Source of the DNA: Paenirhodobacter ferrireducens
GTDB lineage: Bacteria > Pseudomonadota > Alphaproteobacteria > Rhodobacterales > Rhodobacteraceae
Assembly: GCF_004022265.1 (NCBI RefSeq)
Contig: NZ_SAVB01000019.1
Location: 60,697 to 124,696 of the forward strand
DNA: 64,000 nucleotides
Reading direction: 5' to 3'
Shown here in pieces: positions 43,109-52,410 of this stretch; the first letter of the stretch is position 1, and each line of letters opens with the position of its first letter. A model generated the notes under the pieces. It was given only the letters and a program-made list of their open reading frames with translations. It searched no databases and was not told the origin of the DNA. Position numbers and translations under genes: made by a program.

Positions 43109-44907
43109 TGTTTCAGGAATTTTCTGCGAAATCCTCGCCGGCGAACGGGCCCGTGCGTCTGGCCGCGCTGCGCCGCGAGATCGGGCGGGCGGGACTTGAC
43201 GGCTTCATCGTGCCGCGCGCCGATGCGTTTCAGGGCGAATATGTCGCCGAAAGCGACGCGCGGCTTGGCTGGCTGACGGGCTTCACCGGCTCGGCGGGGT
43301 TCTGCATCGCGCTGGCCGACCGCGCCGGGGTGTTCATCGACGGCCGCTACCGCGTGCAGGTCCGCGCCGAGGTCGATCTGGCGGCCTTCACCCCGGTGCC
43401 CTGGCCCGAAGTGAAGCCCGGCCCCTGGCTGCGCGAGCAGATGCCGCAGGGCGGCGCCGTCGGCTTCGATCCCTGGTTGCACACCCGGCGCGAGATCGAG
43501 GAGCTGGCGAAGGCGCTGGCCGGATCGGGCATCACGCTGGTCGAGAGCCGCAACCTCGTCAACGCGATCTGGACCGACCGCCCTGCCCCGCCCCGCGCGC
43601 CCGCGCGCATCCACCCGGCCGAGTTCGCGGGCGAGGACAGCGCCACCAAGCGCCGCCGCCTTGGCGCGGCGATCGCCACCGGCGGCGCACGCACCGCGGT
43701 GCTGACGCTGCCCGACTCGATCGCCTGGCTGTTGAACATCCGCGGCGCCGACATCCCCCGCAACCCGGTGGTGCAGGCCTTCGCGCTGCTCGACAGCACA
43801 GGCGGCCTGGCGCTGTTCGCCGACCCCGCCAAGTTCGACGCGGCGCTTCTGGCCCATCTCGGACCCGAGGTGCGGCTGGCCCCCTTCGACGCCTTCGGCG
43901 AGGCGCTGACCGATCTTGCGGGCCCGGTGCAGGTCGACCCGGCCACTGCGCCGCTGGCGGTCTGGCGGCTGCTCGAGGCCGCAGGCATTCCGGCAATTGC
44001 CGGCGAAGATCCCTGCATTGCCGCGAAGGCGCGCAAGAACCCGGCCGAGGTCGCCGGGATGGAGGCCGCGCATCTGCGCGATGCCGCGGCGCTCGCCGAG
44101 TTCCTCGCCTGGGTCGATGCCGAGGCGCCCAAGGGCGGGCTGACCGAGATCGACGTGGTGACGCGGCTCGAGGACTGCCGCCGGGCAACCGGCGTGCTGC
44201 TCGACATCAGCTTCGACACGATCTGCGGCGCGGGCCCCAACGGGGCGATCGTGCATTACCGGGTGACCGAGGACACGAACCGCGCCGTCACCCCGGGCGA
44301 GCTGCTGCTGGTCGATTCCGGCGCGCAATATCCCGACGGCACCACCGACATCACCCGCACCCTGGCCGTGGGCCCGGTGCGTGACGACGCCCGCGCCCCC
44401 TTCACCCGCGTGCTGCGCGGGATGATCGCGGTGGCGCGCGCGCGCTGGCCGCGCGGCCTTGCCGGGCGCGACCTCGATGCGCTGGCGCGGGCACCGCTGT
44501 GGCAGGCGGGGCTCGATTACGACCACGGCACCGGCCATGGCGTCGGCGCGGCGCTGTGCGTGCACGAGGGCCCGGCGCGGATCTCGCGCATTTCCGACGT
44601 CACGCTCGCCCCGGGCATGATCCTGTCGGACGAGCCGGGCTATTACCGCGAGGGCGCCTTCGGCATCCGCATCGAGAACCTGCTGCTGATCGAAGAGGCA
44701 CCGAAGCTTGGCGACGGGCGCGACCATCTGTGCTTCCGCACCCTCACCTGGGTGCCGATCGATCGCCGGCTGATCCTCGCCGAGATGCTGAGCACCGAGG
44801 AACGCGCCTGGCTTGACGCCTATCACGCCGAGGTGCTGGCCCGCGTCGCACCGCTGGTGAGCGCCCCCACCCGTGCCTGGCTCGAGGCGGCCTGCGCGCC
44901 GCTGTGA
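43108..44907 (+). CDS. Xaa-Pro aminopeptidase (aminopeptidase P family)
   Basis: A 599-residue M24B metallopeptidase of the long three-domain type, with two creatinase-like N-terminal domains. The C-terminal pita-bread domain supplies metal ligands: LLVDSGAQYPDGTTDITRT, HGTGHGVGAALCVHEGP, LSDEPGYYREGAFGIRIENLLLI. It removes N-terminal residues preceding proline. Start and cobT stop overlap by one base (TGATG), so it is co-translated with cobT although unrelated in function. Confidence 0.93.
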   Translation: MFQEFSAKSSPANGPVRLAALRREIGRAGLDGFIVPRADAFQGEYVAESDARLGWLTGFTGSAGFCIALADRAGVFIDGRYRVQVRAEVDLAAFTPVPWPEVKPGPWLREQMPQGGAVGFDPWLHTRREIEELAKALAGSGITLVESRNLVNAIWTDRPAPPRAPARIHPAEFAGEDSATKRRRLGAAIATGGARTAVLTLPDSIAWLLNIRGADIPRNPVVQAFALLDSTGGLALFADPAKFDAALLAHLGPEVRLAPFDAFGEALTDLAGPVQVDPATAPLAVWRLLEAAGIPAIAGEDPCIAAKARKNPAEVAGMEAAHLRDAAALAEFLAWVDAEAPKGGLTEIDVVTRLEDCRRATGVLLDISFDTICGAGPNGAIVHYRVTEDTNRAVTPGELLLVDSGAQYPDGTTDITRTLAVGPVRDDARAPFTRVLRGMIAVARARWPRGLAGRDLDALARAPLWQAGLDYDHGTGHGVGAALCVHEGPARISRISDVTLAPGMILSDEPGYYREGAFGIRIENLLLIEEAPKLGDGRDHLCFRTLTWVPIDRRLILAEMLSTEERAWLDAYHAEVLARVAPLVSAPTRAWLEAACAPL

Positions 44908-44928
44908 CGCGCGGCTCAGGGATGTGAA

Positions 44929-44952
44929 AAAGGGCGGGGAAACCCGCCCTTT
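44929..44952. terminator. bidirectional terminator between aminopeptidase and ackA
   Basis: A 10-bp stem AAAGGGCGGG / CCCGCCCTTT with a GAAA tetraloop. On the minus strand it is followed by TTCACATC after a five-T run, giving a strong terminator for ackA. On the plus strand it lies just past the aminopeptidase stop. Confidence 0.88.
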
Positions 44953-44972
44953 CCGGTTTCCGGCCCCTGCGC

Positions 44973-46148
44973 TCAGAGCGTTTCCAGCACCTGCGCCGCG
45001 GCGCGGGCGATGACGATTTCCTCGTTCGTCGGGATCACCAGCACCCGGGTCTTGCCGGTCGAGATTTCGCGCGCATGGGTGACGTTCTTCTCGGCATCGA
45101 GGGTGATACCCAGCCACTCCATCCCCTCGCAGACCTGGGCGCGGACATTGGCCGAATTCTCGCCGATGCCGCCGCAGAAGACGAGCCCGTCGATGCCGCC
45201 AAGCGCCGCCGCGATGCCGCCAAGCTCGCGCCGGATGCGGAAGCAGAAATAGTCGATCGCCTCCTGTGCATGCGGATCGTCCGAGCTTTCGAGCGTGCGC
45301 ATGTCGTTCGACACCCCCGACAGCCCCTGCAGCCCCGACTCCTTGTAAAGGAGCTCGGACAGCCCGTGGCTGTCGAGCCCGTCGGTATCCATCAGATAGA
45401 GCAGAACGCCCGGGTCGATCTGCCCGGTGCGGGTGCCCATCGGCAGCCCGTCGAGCGCCGAGAACCCCATCGTGGTGTCGATCGGATGGCCACCCTTCAT
45501 CCCGCACATCGAGGCGCCCGAGCCCAGATGTGCCACCACCACCCGGCCCTTGTGGAGCTCGGGCTCGGTCCGGGCCAGCTCGCCGGTGATGTAGTCATAG
45601 CTCAGCCCGTGGAAGCCATAGCGCCGCACGCCCTTCTCGTAATAGCGCCGCGGCAGCGCGTAGGTGTCGTTGACGAAGGGGTGCTCGCGGTGGAAGGCGG
45701 TGTCGAAACAGGCGATGTTCGGCACGCCCGGGAAGGTGTCGACCGCGGCACGCACACCGGCAAGGTTGTGCGGCTGATGCAGCGGCGCGAAGGGGGCAAG
45801 GCGCGCGAGCTCCTTCATCGTCGCCTCGGTCAGGCGCAGCGGCTCGGCATGGTTCACCCCGCCATGCACCACACGGTGGCCGACGGCGATCACCTCGAGC
45901 CCGGGGAAGTCCGCCTGAAACACCTCAAGCGCGGTGCGCAGCGCGGCACCGTTGGTGCGGAAGGCCGTGGGCGCGTGCTCCGGCATCGGCAGGTTGCGCC
46001 CCGCCGCATCGCGGATCTTCATCGCCGCCTCGCGCCGGCCGATGCGGTCGACGTGGCACATGGCGAGGGTCTCGAGCTCCTCGGTGAAGAGCCCAAGCTT
46101 GAGCGAGGAGGAGCCCGAGTTGACGGTCAGGATCGCGCGCGTGCTCAT
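44973..46148 (-). CDS. ackA: acetate kinase
   Basis: A 391-residue enzyme interconverting acetyl phosphate and acetate with ATP formation. Motifs: LTVNSGSSSLKLGLF at the N-terminus, VGHRVVHGGVNHAEP, FDTAFHREHPF, YGFHGLSYDYI, VAHLGSGASMCGMKGG, FSALDGLPMGTRTGQIDPGV, and FCGGIGENSANVRAQVCEG. It overlaps the upstream fused phosphotransacetylase gene by ATGA, so the two steps are co-produced. Confidence 0.96.
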   Translation of the reverse strand: MSTRAILTVNSGSSSLKLGLFTEELETLAMCHVDRIGRREAAMKIRDAAGRNLPMPEHAPTAFRTNGAALRTALEVFQADFPGLEVIAVGHRVVHGGVNHAEPLRLTEATMKELARLAPFAPLHQPHNLAGVRAAVDTFPGVPNIACFDTAFHREHPFVNDTYALPRRYYEKGVRRYGFHGLSYDYITGELARTEPELHKGRVVVAHLGSGASMCGMKGGHPIDTTMGFSALDGLPMGTRTGQIDPGVLLYLMDTDGLDSHGLSELLYKESGLQGLSGVSNDMRTLESSDDPHAQEAIDYFCFRIRRELGGIAAALGGIDGLVFCGGIGENSANVRAQVCEGMEWLGITLDAEKNVTHAREISTGKTRVLVIPTNEEIVIARAAAQVLETL

Positions 46149-47533
46149 TTCGCCCCCCCCTTCACCCGGTTGTGGTGGATGGCCGCGACCGCGGCCGAGG
46201 CCAGCCGCGCCATCGCGCTGTCGGACCGCGAGTTCAGGATCACCGGCACCTTCGCACCGAGCACCAGCCCCGCCCCTTCGGCATGGCTGATATAGGCGAG
46301 CTGCTTGGCCAGCATGTTGCCCGAGTCGATGCCCGGCACCACCAGCACCTCGGCATGGCCCGCGACCGCGCCGCGCAGCCCCTTGGTGCGCGCCGCGCCG
46401 ATGTCGACGGCATTGTCCATGGCGAGCGGCCCGTCCACGACGCCGCCCTTGATCTGGCCGCGCTCGGCCATCTTCGACAGCAGCGCCGCATCGATCGAGG
46501 AGGGGATCGCCGGGTTCACCGTCTCGACCGCCGACAGCACGCCCACTTTCGGCACCTCGATGCCCAGCGAGATCGCAAGCTCGATCGCGTTTTGCACGAT
46601 GTCGACCTTGGTCGCGAGGTCGGGCGCGATGTTGATCGCCGCGTCGGTGACCAGCAGCGGATGCGGAACGCCCGGCACGTCCATCACGAAGACATGGGTG
46701 AAGCGGCGCCCGATGCGCAGCCCCGCCGCCTTGTCGAGCATCGGGTGCAGCAGGTCATCGGTGTGCAGATGCCCCTTCATGATCGCATTCGCCCGGCCCT
46801 GATTGACCAGATCGACGGCGAGCCGCGCCGCCGCCGCATCGGTCGGCACGTCGATCACCTCGTAGCCGTCGAGCGACTTGCCAAGGCTGGCCGCCGCGCG
46901 CGCCATCTTGGCACCGTCGCCGATCAGGATCGGACGGATCAGCTTGCGCTCGGCCGAGATCAGAGCGCCGTCAAGGGCGTGCTCCTCGACCGGGCAGACG
47001 ACGGCGGTGTCGAGCTCAGGCAGCCCCTCGGCGACATTGAGCAGCGCCGCGAAATGGCGGTGGCGCTGCACGATCAGCCCGGGCACCTCGAGTTCGTCGA
47101 AGCGCAGCTTGACCGTCGGCGCCTCCACCGTCGCCTCGCCCTCGACGACGAGCGCGTCATCCTCGACACGGCGCACCTCGGTGCGCAGATGGATGGTGCC
47201 GTCCGCATCCTTCGCGGTGACGGTGACGCGCGAGATCAGCTCTTCGCCCTCGACCACACGGGCGTGGAAGGTCAGCGTCTGGGTCTTGTAGACCGTGCCC
47301 GGGCCGGGCAGGAAATTGCCCAGCACCGCCGAGATCAGCGAGGCCACGAACATGCCCGGCGCCACCGCCTCGCGCTTGCCGTCGCCGTCGCCATCCTCGG
47401 CCGCCAGGTGCAACGGGTTGTAATTGCCCGAGGCGGCGGCGAAGACGTAGAAGTCATCGGCGGTGCACAGGCGGCGCAGCTCGGCACTCGTGCCCGGCTG
47501 CAACTCGTCCCACATCCGGTTTTCCAGAATCAT
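46145..47533 (-). CDS. MaoC-like hydratase fused to phosphate acetyl/butyryltransferase
   Basis: A 462-residue two-domain protein. Residues about 1-145 form a MaoC/hotdog domain (SGNYNPLHLAAEDGDGD, VAPGMFVASLISAVLGNFLPGPGTVYKTQTLTF) with the Asn/Pro/His pattern of R-specific enoyl-CoA hydratases. Residues about 150-462 are a PTA/PTB domain (ISAERKLIRPILIGDGAKM, AIMKGHLHTDDLLHPMLDK, TDAAINIAPDL, GAAVAGHAEVLVVPGIDSGNMLAKQL). The pairing with ackA shows the transferase works on acetyl or short acyl phosphates. The hotdog part might supply or divert hydroxyacyl-CoA, for example in polyhydroxybutyrate turnover; that is inference. Confidence 0.93.
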   Translation of the reverse strand: MILENRMWDELQPGTSAELRRLCTADDFYVFAAASGNYNPLHLAAEDGDGDGKREAVAPGMFVASLISAVLGNFLPGPGTVYKTQTLTFHARVVEGEELISRVTVTAKDADGTIHLRTEVRRVEDDALVVEGEATVEAPTVKLRFDELEVPGLIVQRHRHFAALLNVAEGLPELDTAVVCPVEEHALDGALISAERKLIRPILIGDGAKMARAAASLGKSLDGYEVIDVPTDAAAARLAVDLVNQGRANAIMKGHLHTDDLLHPMLDKAAGLRIGRRFTHVFVMDVPGVPHPLLVTDAAINIAPDLATKVDIVQNAIELAISLGIEVPKVGVLSAVETVNPAIPSSIDAALLSKMAERGQIKGGVVDGPLAMDNAVDIGAARTKGLRGAVAGHAEVLVVPGIDSGNMLAKQLAYISHAEGAGLVLGAKVPVILNSRSDSAMARLASAAVAAIHHNRVKGGAK

Positions 47534-47762
47534 CGCGCGTTCCTTTCGGTCTGGTCGTCCGCGGCATCATCGGCCACCGGACGGGGTCTCTGCAACCGCA
47601 ACGCTGCGCCGCGGCATCCGGCCCGCTTCTAGCGCGCGCCGCGACGGCGAACCTTGATCGACGACAAAGAGCGGTTCGCCGCGCATGTTTTTTTCCCGCC
47701 TCTTTCGCCGGCCGCCGCAACGTCATAAGACGGAACCGGATTTGGATTTCGCGGAGGTGAAA

Positions 47763-49148
47763 ATGGCACTCGCAGCGGCGATCACGGCGCTTGAGGCGCT
47801 GTTCGGCACGCGGTTCACGCAGACCCGGCCCGAGCGCGAGGCGCATGGCCATTCCGAGGCCTGGTTCCCGCTGACGCCGCCCGATGCGGTGGTCTATCCC
47901 GAGACCACCGAAGAGGTGGCGGCGCTGATGAAGATCTGCGCGGCCGAGGGCGTGCCGGTCACCGGCTGGGGCGCGGGCACCTCGCTCGAAGGCCATGCAC
48001 TGCCGCTCAAAGGCGGCATCACCGTCGACTTCACCCGGATGAACCGCATCGTCGATCTGTCCGCCGAGGACCGGCTGGTGCGGATCCAGCCCGGCCTGAC
48101 CCGCGAGGAGCTGAACACCGAGCTGCGTGCGACGGGCCTCTTCTTCCCGGTCGATCCGGGCGCGAATGCGACGCTGGGCGGCATGGCCTCGACCCGCGCC
48201 TCGGGCACGACCACGGTGCGCTATGGCACGATGCGCGACAATGTGGCGGCGCTCGAGGTGGTTCTGGCCGACGGGCGGGTGATCCGCACGGGATCGGGCG
48301 CGGCGAAATCGGCCTCGGGCTATGACCTCACCGCGCTCTTCCTGGGCGCCGAGGGCACGCTCGGGCTGATCACCGAACTCACGCTGCGCCTGCATGGCCA
48401 GCCCGAGGCGATCTCGTCCGCCGTGTGCGCCTTCGACACGCTCGAGGCCGCGGTCGAGACGGTGCAGACGACGATTCAGATGGGCATCCCGATGGCGCGC
48501 ATCGAATTCGTCGACGAGGAGGTGGCGCGGATCTTCAACGCGATCAATGGCACCCACCTGCCCGAGAAACCGCATCTGATGATCGAGTTCCACGGCTCGG
48601 ACGCCACCGTGGCCGAGGACAGCCGCCGCTTCGGCGAGGTGGTCGCGGACATGGGCGGTGCCGATTTCCAGTGGGCGACCACCACCGAGGACCGCAACCG
48701 GCTGTGGAAGATGCGCCACGAGGCCTATCTTGCCTGCCTTGCCTCGCGGCCGGGCAGCATGGGGCTGATCACCGATGTCTGCGTGCCGATTTCGCGCCTG
48801 CCCGAAGCGGTCGAGCGCGGCCGCGAGATGATCGCGAAGGCGGGCCTTGTCGGGCCGATCCTCGGCCATGTCGGCGACGGCAACTTCCACGCCATTCTGC
48901 TGCTCAGGCGCGACGACGCGGCCGAACTCGCGAAGGCCAAGGAGGTCGCGCATGACCTTGCCCATATGGCGCTCGAGATGGGCGGCACGATCACCGGCGA
49001 GCATGGCATCGGCGCCGGCAAGCGCGGGCTGATGGCGGCCGAGCATGACGCGGCCTGGCAGGTGATGGGGCAGATCAAGGCGGCGCTCGACCCGCAGGGT
49101 CTGCTCAACCCCGGCAAGATCGTTCCCGGGCCGGAGGATGCGGCATGA
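47763..49148 (+). CDS. FAD-binding oxidoreductase, D-lactate/glycolate dehydrogenase type (GlcD/Dld-like)
   Basis: A 461-residue flavoprotein. The FAD-binding PCMH domain shows PETTEEVAALMKICAAEGVPVTGWGAGTSLEGHALPLKGGI, VDPGANATLGGMASTRASGTTTVRYGTMRDNVAALEVVLADG and FLGAEGTLGLITELTLRLH. The C-terminal catalytic part has HVGDGNFHAILL and ITGEHGIGAGKRGLM. I start at 47763, where GGAGGT stands five bases ahead; an upstream ATG at 47685 would add a basic, Arg-rich leader. Substrate could be D-lactate, glycolate or D-2-hydroxyglutarate. It overlaps the NTF2-like gene by ATGA. Confidence 0.9.
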   Translation: MALAAAITALEALFGTRFTQTRPEREAHGHSEAWFPLTPPDAVVYPETTEEVAALMKICAAEGVPVTGWGAGTSLEGHALPLKGGITVDFTRMNRIVDLSAEDRLVRIQPGLTREELNTELRATGLFFPVDPGANATLGGMASTRASGTTTVRYGTMRDNVAALEVVLADGRVIRTGSGAAKSASGYDLTALFLGAEGTLGLITELTLRLHGQPEAISSAVCAFDTLEAAVETVQTTIQMGIPMARIEFVDEEVARIFNAINGTHLPEKPHLMIEFHGSDATVAEDSRRFGEVVADMGGADFQWATTTEDRNRLWKMRHEAYLACLASRPGSMGLITDVCVPISRLPEAVERGREMIAKAGLVGPILGHVGDGNFHAILLLRRDDAAELAKAKEVAHDLAHMALEMGGTITGEHGIGAGKRGLMAAEHDAAWQVMGQIKAALDPQGLLNPGKIVPGPEDAA

Positions 49149-49534
49149 GCCTTGCCCGCCCTGACGACCTGCCGCGTGCCTTCGCCCAGGCCTGGGGCGC
49201 GCATGACGCCCGCGCGCTTGCCGATCTCTTTGCCGCCGACGCCGATTTCCTCAGTCTGACCGGCGGCCTGGCCGAAGGCCGCGCCGAGATCGCCGAGCTG
49301 TTCGCGGGCGAGCTGGCCGGCGCCTTCGCTCGCGCACGCCTCGTCACCGGCAAGACCAAGATCCGGCCTGCCGGCAGCGAGGCGGTGGTGCTGATGCAGC
49401 GCTTCGTGCTGAGCGGCATCGTCAATGCCGACGGCACCGACGCGGGCCGCATCGGCGCGATCCTGTGCGCCACGCTCGGCCTTGCGGCGGACGGCTGGCA
49501 GGTGATCGCGGCGCAATTCGTCGTCGAGGCCTGA
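49145..49534 (+). CDS. NTF2-like (SnoaL/DUF4440-type) small protein
   Basis: A 129-residue cone-fold protein: AFAQAWGAHDARALADLFAADADFLSLTGGLAEGRAEIAELF at the N-terminus and WQVIAAQFVVEA at the end are typical of the SgcJ/DUF4440 group. Members range from enzymes to ligand-binding proteins, so no reaction can be assigned. It is translationally coupled to the flavoprotein and followed by a strong terminator. Confidence 0.82.
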   Translation: MSLARPDDLPRAFAQAWGAHDARALADLFAADADFLSLTGGLAEGRAEIAELFAGELAGAFARARLVTGKTKIRPAGSEAVVLMQRFVLSGIVNADGTDAGRIGAILCATLGLAADGWQVIAAQFVVEA

Positions 49535-49564
49535 GCCTCCGCCCGCAAGCGCCCCGGAAAACGC

Positions 49565-49593
49565 AAAAGGCCGGGCGCCCTGCCCGGCCTTTT
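49565..49593. terminator. bidirectional terminator between NTF2-like gene and metK
   Basis: A perfect 12-bp stem AAAAGGCCGGGC / GCCCGGCCTTTT with a five-base loop. It ends in T-rich sequence on both strands (TTTTCCATTCT and TTTTGCGTTTT). It sits in the 77-bp gap of the convergent pair. Confidence 0.92.
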
Positions 49594-49611
49594 CCATTCT
49601 GTCTGCCCGGC

Positions 49612-50778
49612 TCAGAGCGCCTTCTTCAGCGCCTCGGTCAGGTCGGTCTTTTCCCAGCTGAAGCCGCCATCCGCCTCGGGCGCGCGGCCGAAATGGCCGT
49701 AGGCCGCGGTGCGGGCATAGATCGGCTTGTTCAGCTCGAGATGGGTGCGGATGCCGCGCGGCGTCAGATCCATGCACTGGGCGACGATGCGCTCGATCTC
49801 CTCGTCGGGCACGACGCCGGTGCCGTAGGTGTCGGCATAGATCGAGAGCGGCTTCGCCACGCCGATCGCATAGCTCACCTGGATGAGGCACTTCTTCGCC
49901 AGCCCCGCCGCAACGACGTTCTTGGCAAGGTAGCGCGCCGCATAGGCGGCCGAGCGGTCAACCTTGGTCGGGTCCTTGCCCGAGAAGGCCCCGCCGCCAT
50001 GCGGCGCCGCCCCGCCATAGGTGTCGACGATGATCTTGCGCCCCGTCAGCCCCGCGTCGCCGTCCGGCCCGCCGATCACGAAGGTGCCCGTCGGGTTCAC
50101 CCACCATTCGGTCTTGTCGGTGATCCAGCCCTCGGGCAGGACCTCGCGGATATAGGGCTCGACGATCGCGCGGATGTCGGACGAGCTCTGGCTTTCATAC
50201 TTGTGCTGGGTCGAGAGCACGATCGAGGTCACGCCGACCGGGCGGCCGTTCTCGTAGCGCACCGACAGCTGCGACTTCGCATCGGGGCCGAGCGTCGGCT
50301 CGATGCCCGATTTGCGCACCTCGGCGAGGCGGCGCAGGATCGCGTGGCTGTAGAGGATCGGCGCCGGCATCAGCTCGGCGGTCTCGTCGGTCGCATAGCC
50401 GAACATGATGCCCTGGTCACCCGCCCCGTCCTTGTCGACGCCCTGGCTGATATGGGCCGACTGCGGGTGCAGGTAATTGGCGAAGTTCAGCGTCGCCCAG
50501 TGGAACTTGTCCTGCTCGTAGCCGATGTCCTTGACACAATCGCGCACGATGCCGTCGATGCGGCTCATGAACTCGGCGAGCTTCGACTTGTCCGACAGCC
50601 CGACCTCGCCGCCGACGACGACCTGGTTGGTGGTGGCAAACGTCTCGCAGGCGACGCGGGCATTGGGCTCTTCTGCGATCAGCGCATCGAGCACCGCATC
50701 CGAGATGCGGTCGCAGACCTTGTCAGGGTGTCCTTCCGAAACGGATTCGGAGGTGAACACGTAATTCTGTCGTGCCAT
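49612..50778 (-). CDS. metK: S-adenosylmethionine synthetase
   Basis: A 388-residue enzyme making SAM from methionine and ATP. Conserved blocks: [85 protein letters not shown] and the C-terminal GHFGR. I start at 50778 ([12 protein letters not shown]). The ATG at 50793 is inside the riboswitch pseudoknot, and its GGAG forms the ribosome binding site of the 50778 start. Expression should fall when SAM is abundant. Confidence 0.95.
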   Translation of the reverse strand: MARQNYVFTSESVSEGHPDKVCDRISDAVLDALIAEEPNARVACETFATTNQVVVGGEVGLSDKSKLAEFMSRIDGIVRDCVKDIGYEQDKFHWATLNFANYLHPQSAHISQGVDKDGAGDQGIMFGYATDETAELMPAPILYSHAILRRLAEVRKSGIEPTLGPDAKSQLSVRYENGRPVGVTSIVLSTQHKYESQSSSDIRAIVEPYIREVLPEGWITDKTEWWVNPTGTFVIGGPDGDAGLTGRKIIVDTYGGAAPHGGGAFSGKDPTKVDRSAAYAARYLAKNVVAAGLAKKCLIQVSYAIGVAKPLSIYADTYGTGVVPDEEIERIVAQCMDLTPRGIRTHLELNKPIYARTAAYGHFGRAPEADGGFSWEKTDLTEALKKAL

Positions 50779-50785
50779 GGGGAAG

Positions 50786-50832
50786 TGCTCCATTAGATGA
50801 ATCCCCGCTCCGTCAGGAAGCCGTTGGAGCGG
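50786..50832 (-). promoter_or_regulatory. SAM/SAH-type riboswitch in the metK leader
   Basis: On the minus strand, CCGCTCC (50832-50826) pairs with GGAGCGG (50811-50805) around the loop AACGGCTTCCTGAC. After a short linker comes AATGGAGCA (50794-50786). This closely fits the SAM/SAH riboswitch: the loop TTCC can pair with GGAG, which is the metK ribosome binding site (50791-50788), nine bases before the ATG. Ligand binding would hide that site. The class is known mainly from Rhodobacterales metK leaders. Confidence 0.88.
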
Positions 50833-50846
50833 TTCGATATCCTTGC

Positions 50847-52400
50847 CTAGCCCCGGCCGGTGGCGGGGTCAATGCGCCATTTCGGTGCCGCAAGGAAAAT
50901 CAGCGCGGCCAGCAGCGCCAGCAGCGCCACCACCGGCGCATCGCCGGTGCGGGCATAAAGGGTCTCGGGCAGCGCCGGCGGCAGGGGCGCGTCGATCACC
51001 CCTTCGACGCCCATGCCAAGCTCGTCCGTCACCCGGCCCTTCGCGTCGATCATCGCGCTGACCCCGGTGTTGGCGGCACGCGCCAGCGGCAGGCCGAACT
51101 CGATCGCCCGCAGCCGCGCCTGCGCGAGGTGCTGCCAGGGCCCCGAGAGCTCGCCGAACCACGCGTCATTCGTCACCTGCATCAGCCAGTCGGGGCGCGC
51201 CGGCACCCGGCGGATGTCCTGCGGGAAGACCGCCTCATAGCAGATCAGCGGCTCGGCCCGGCCGAGCCGGCCGAGGTCCAGAAGCCGCTCGCCCGGGCCC
51301 GAGGAATAGCCATTGCCCTCCTGCGCGGCGAAGGCGGCGATGCCGAACTCGGCCGCCAGATCGCCAAGCGGCATGTATTCGCCGAAGGGCACGAGATGCA
51401 CCTTGTCATAGACCTGCCCGACGCTGCCGTCGGCGCCGATCACCGCCAGGCTGTTGTAATAGCGCCGCCCCTCCTCGCGCTGGATGCCAAGCGCGACGGG
51501 AATGCCGCCCGCGGCCTCGGCCACCATCTTCAGCCCGGCGCCCGGATCGTTCAGCAGGAAGGGCACCGCGGTCTCGGGCCAGATCACCAGATCGGGGCGC
51601 GGCTTGCCCGGCGCGGGCTCCTCGGCGGTGAGGTCGAGATGGCGATAGAAGAACTGCAGCCGGTATTCGGGCAGCCATTTCAGCGCCTGCGGCGCGTTCG
51701 GCTGCACGAGGCGCAGGTTGACCGGCGGATCGCGCGGCATCTCGGGCGCATTGAGCCGCGCGGTGCCACCGGCCCAAAGGCCCGCCAAAGCCACCGCCGC
51801 GACGCCCGCCCTCAGAATCCGCCCGCGCCAGCCGCGCGCCAGCCAGGGGGCCGCCGCCAGCGCCAGCGTCAGCAGGCTCAGCCCGATCGGACCGACGAAG
51901 GCCGCCGCCTGCGCTACCGGCGTGCCGATCCACAGATGCCCGAACAGCACCCAGGGAAAGCCGGTGAAGACATAGGAGCGCAGCGCGTCCGACGCGACCA
52001 GCCCCACTGCGATGCCGGCGACGCGCGCGCCCCTCCGGCCGCGGCCAAGCCGCGCGCCAAGCCCTGCACCAAGCGCCCAGAAGACGCCCATTCCCGCCGC
52101 CATGAAGACGAGCGCGAAGGGCGCCATCCAGCCATAGACCTCGGGCTCGACCATGAACGGCTCGACGATCCAGAACATCGCCGCGGCGGCATAGCCGAAG
52201 CCGCCGGCAAAGCCGGTCCAGCCCGCGCGACCGCGCGCCGCCAGTGCCAGAAGCCCGCTTGCCGCCGGCAGCGCGACAAACCACGCGCCGAGCGGCGCCT
52301 GCCCCGCCGCGACGCCCGCGCCCAGAAGCGCGGCCAGGGCCAGCGCCCGCCAGGACGGGCGGCACGGGGCACGCAGGAAGGCAGGGCAGCGCAGGCTCAT
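50847..52400 (-). CDS. lnt: apolipoprotein N-acyltransferase
   Basis: A 517-residue inner-membrane enzyme adding the third acyl chain to lipoproteins. About seven N-terminal membrane helices include [16 protein letters not shown] and [35 protein letters not shown]. The periplasmic nitrilase domain carries the Glu-Lys-Cys triad in [29 protein letters not shown] and [11 protein letters not shown] last helix precedes the C-terminus. The start at 52400 follows the corC stop by 10 bp; a longer frame would overlap corC. Confidence 0.94.
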   Translation of the reverse strand: MSLRCPAFLRAPCRPSWRALALAALLGAGVAAGQAPLGAWFVALPAASGLLALAARGRAGWTGFAGGFGYAAAAMFWIVEPFMVEPEVYGWMAPFALVFMAAGMGVFWALGAGLGARLGRGRRGARVAGIAVGLVASDALRSYVFTGFPWVLFGHLWIGTPVAQAAAFVGPIGLSLLTLALAAAPWLARGWRGRILRAGVAAVALAGLWAGGTARLNAPEMPRDPPVNLRLVQPNAPQALKWLPEYRLQFFYRHLDLTAEEPAPGKPRPDLVIWPETAVPFLLNDPGAGLKMVAEAAGGIPVALGIQREEGRRYYNSLAVIGADGSVGQVYDKVHLVPFGEYMPLGDLAAEFGIAAFAAQEGNGYSSGPGERLLDLGRLGRAEPLICYEAVFPQDIRRVPARPDWLMQVTNDAWFGELSGPWQHLAQARLRAIEFGLPLARAANTGVSAMIDAKGRVTDELGMGVEGVIDAPLPPALPETLYARTGDAPVVALLALLAALIFLAAPKWRIDPATGRG

Positions 52401-52410
52401 CGCGTCCGGG

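Noticed and set aside
47685..47762. Longer start for the GlcD/Dld-like flavoprotein
   Set aside because: Adds an Arg-rich leader; the internal ATG at 47763 has a near-perfect ribosome binding site and gives the usual family length.
50779..50793. Upstream ATG for metK at 50793
   Set aside because: It lies inside the riboswitch pseudoknot, and the bases after it form the ribosome binding site of the start at 50778.
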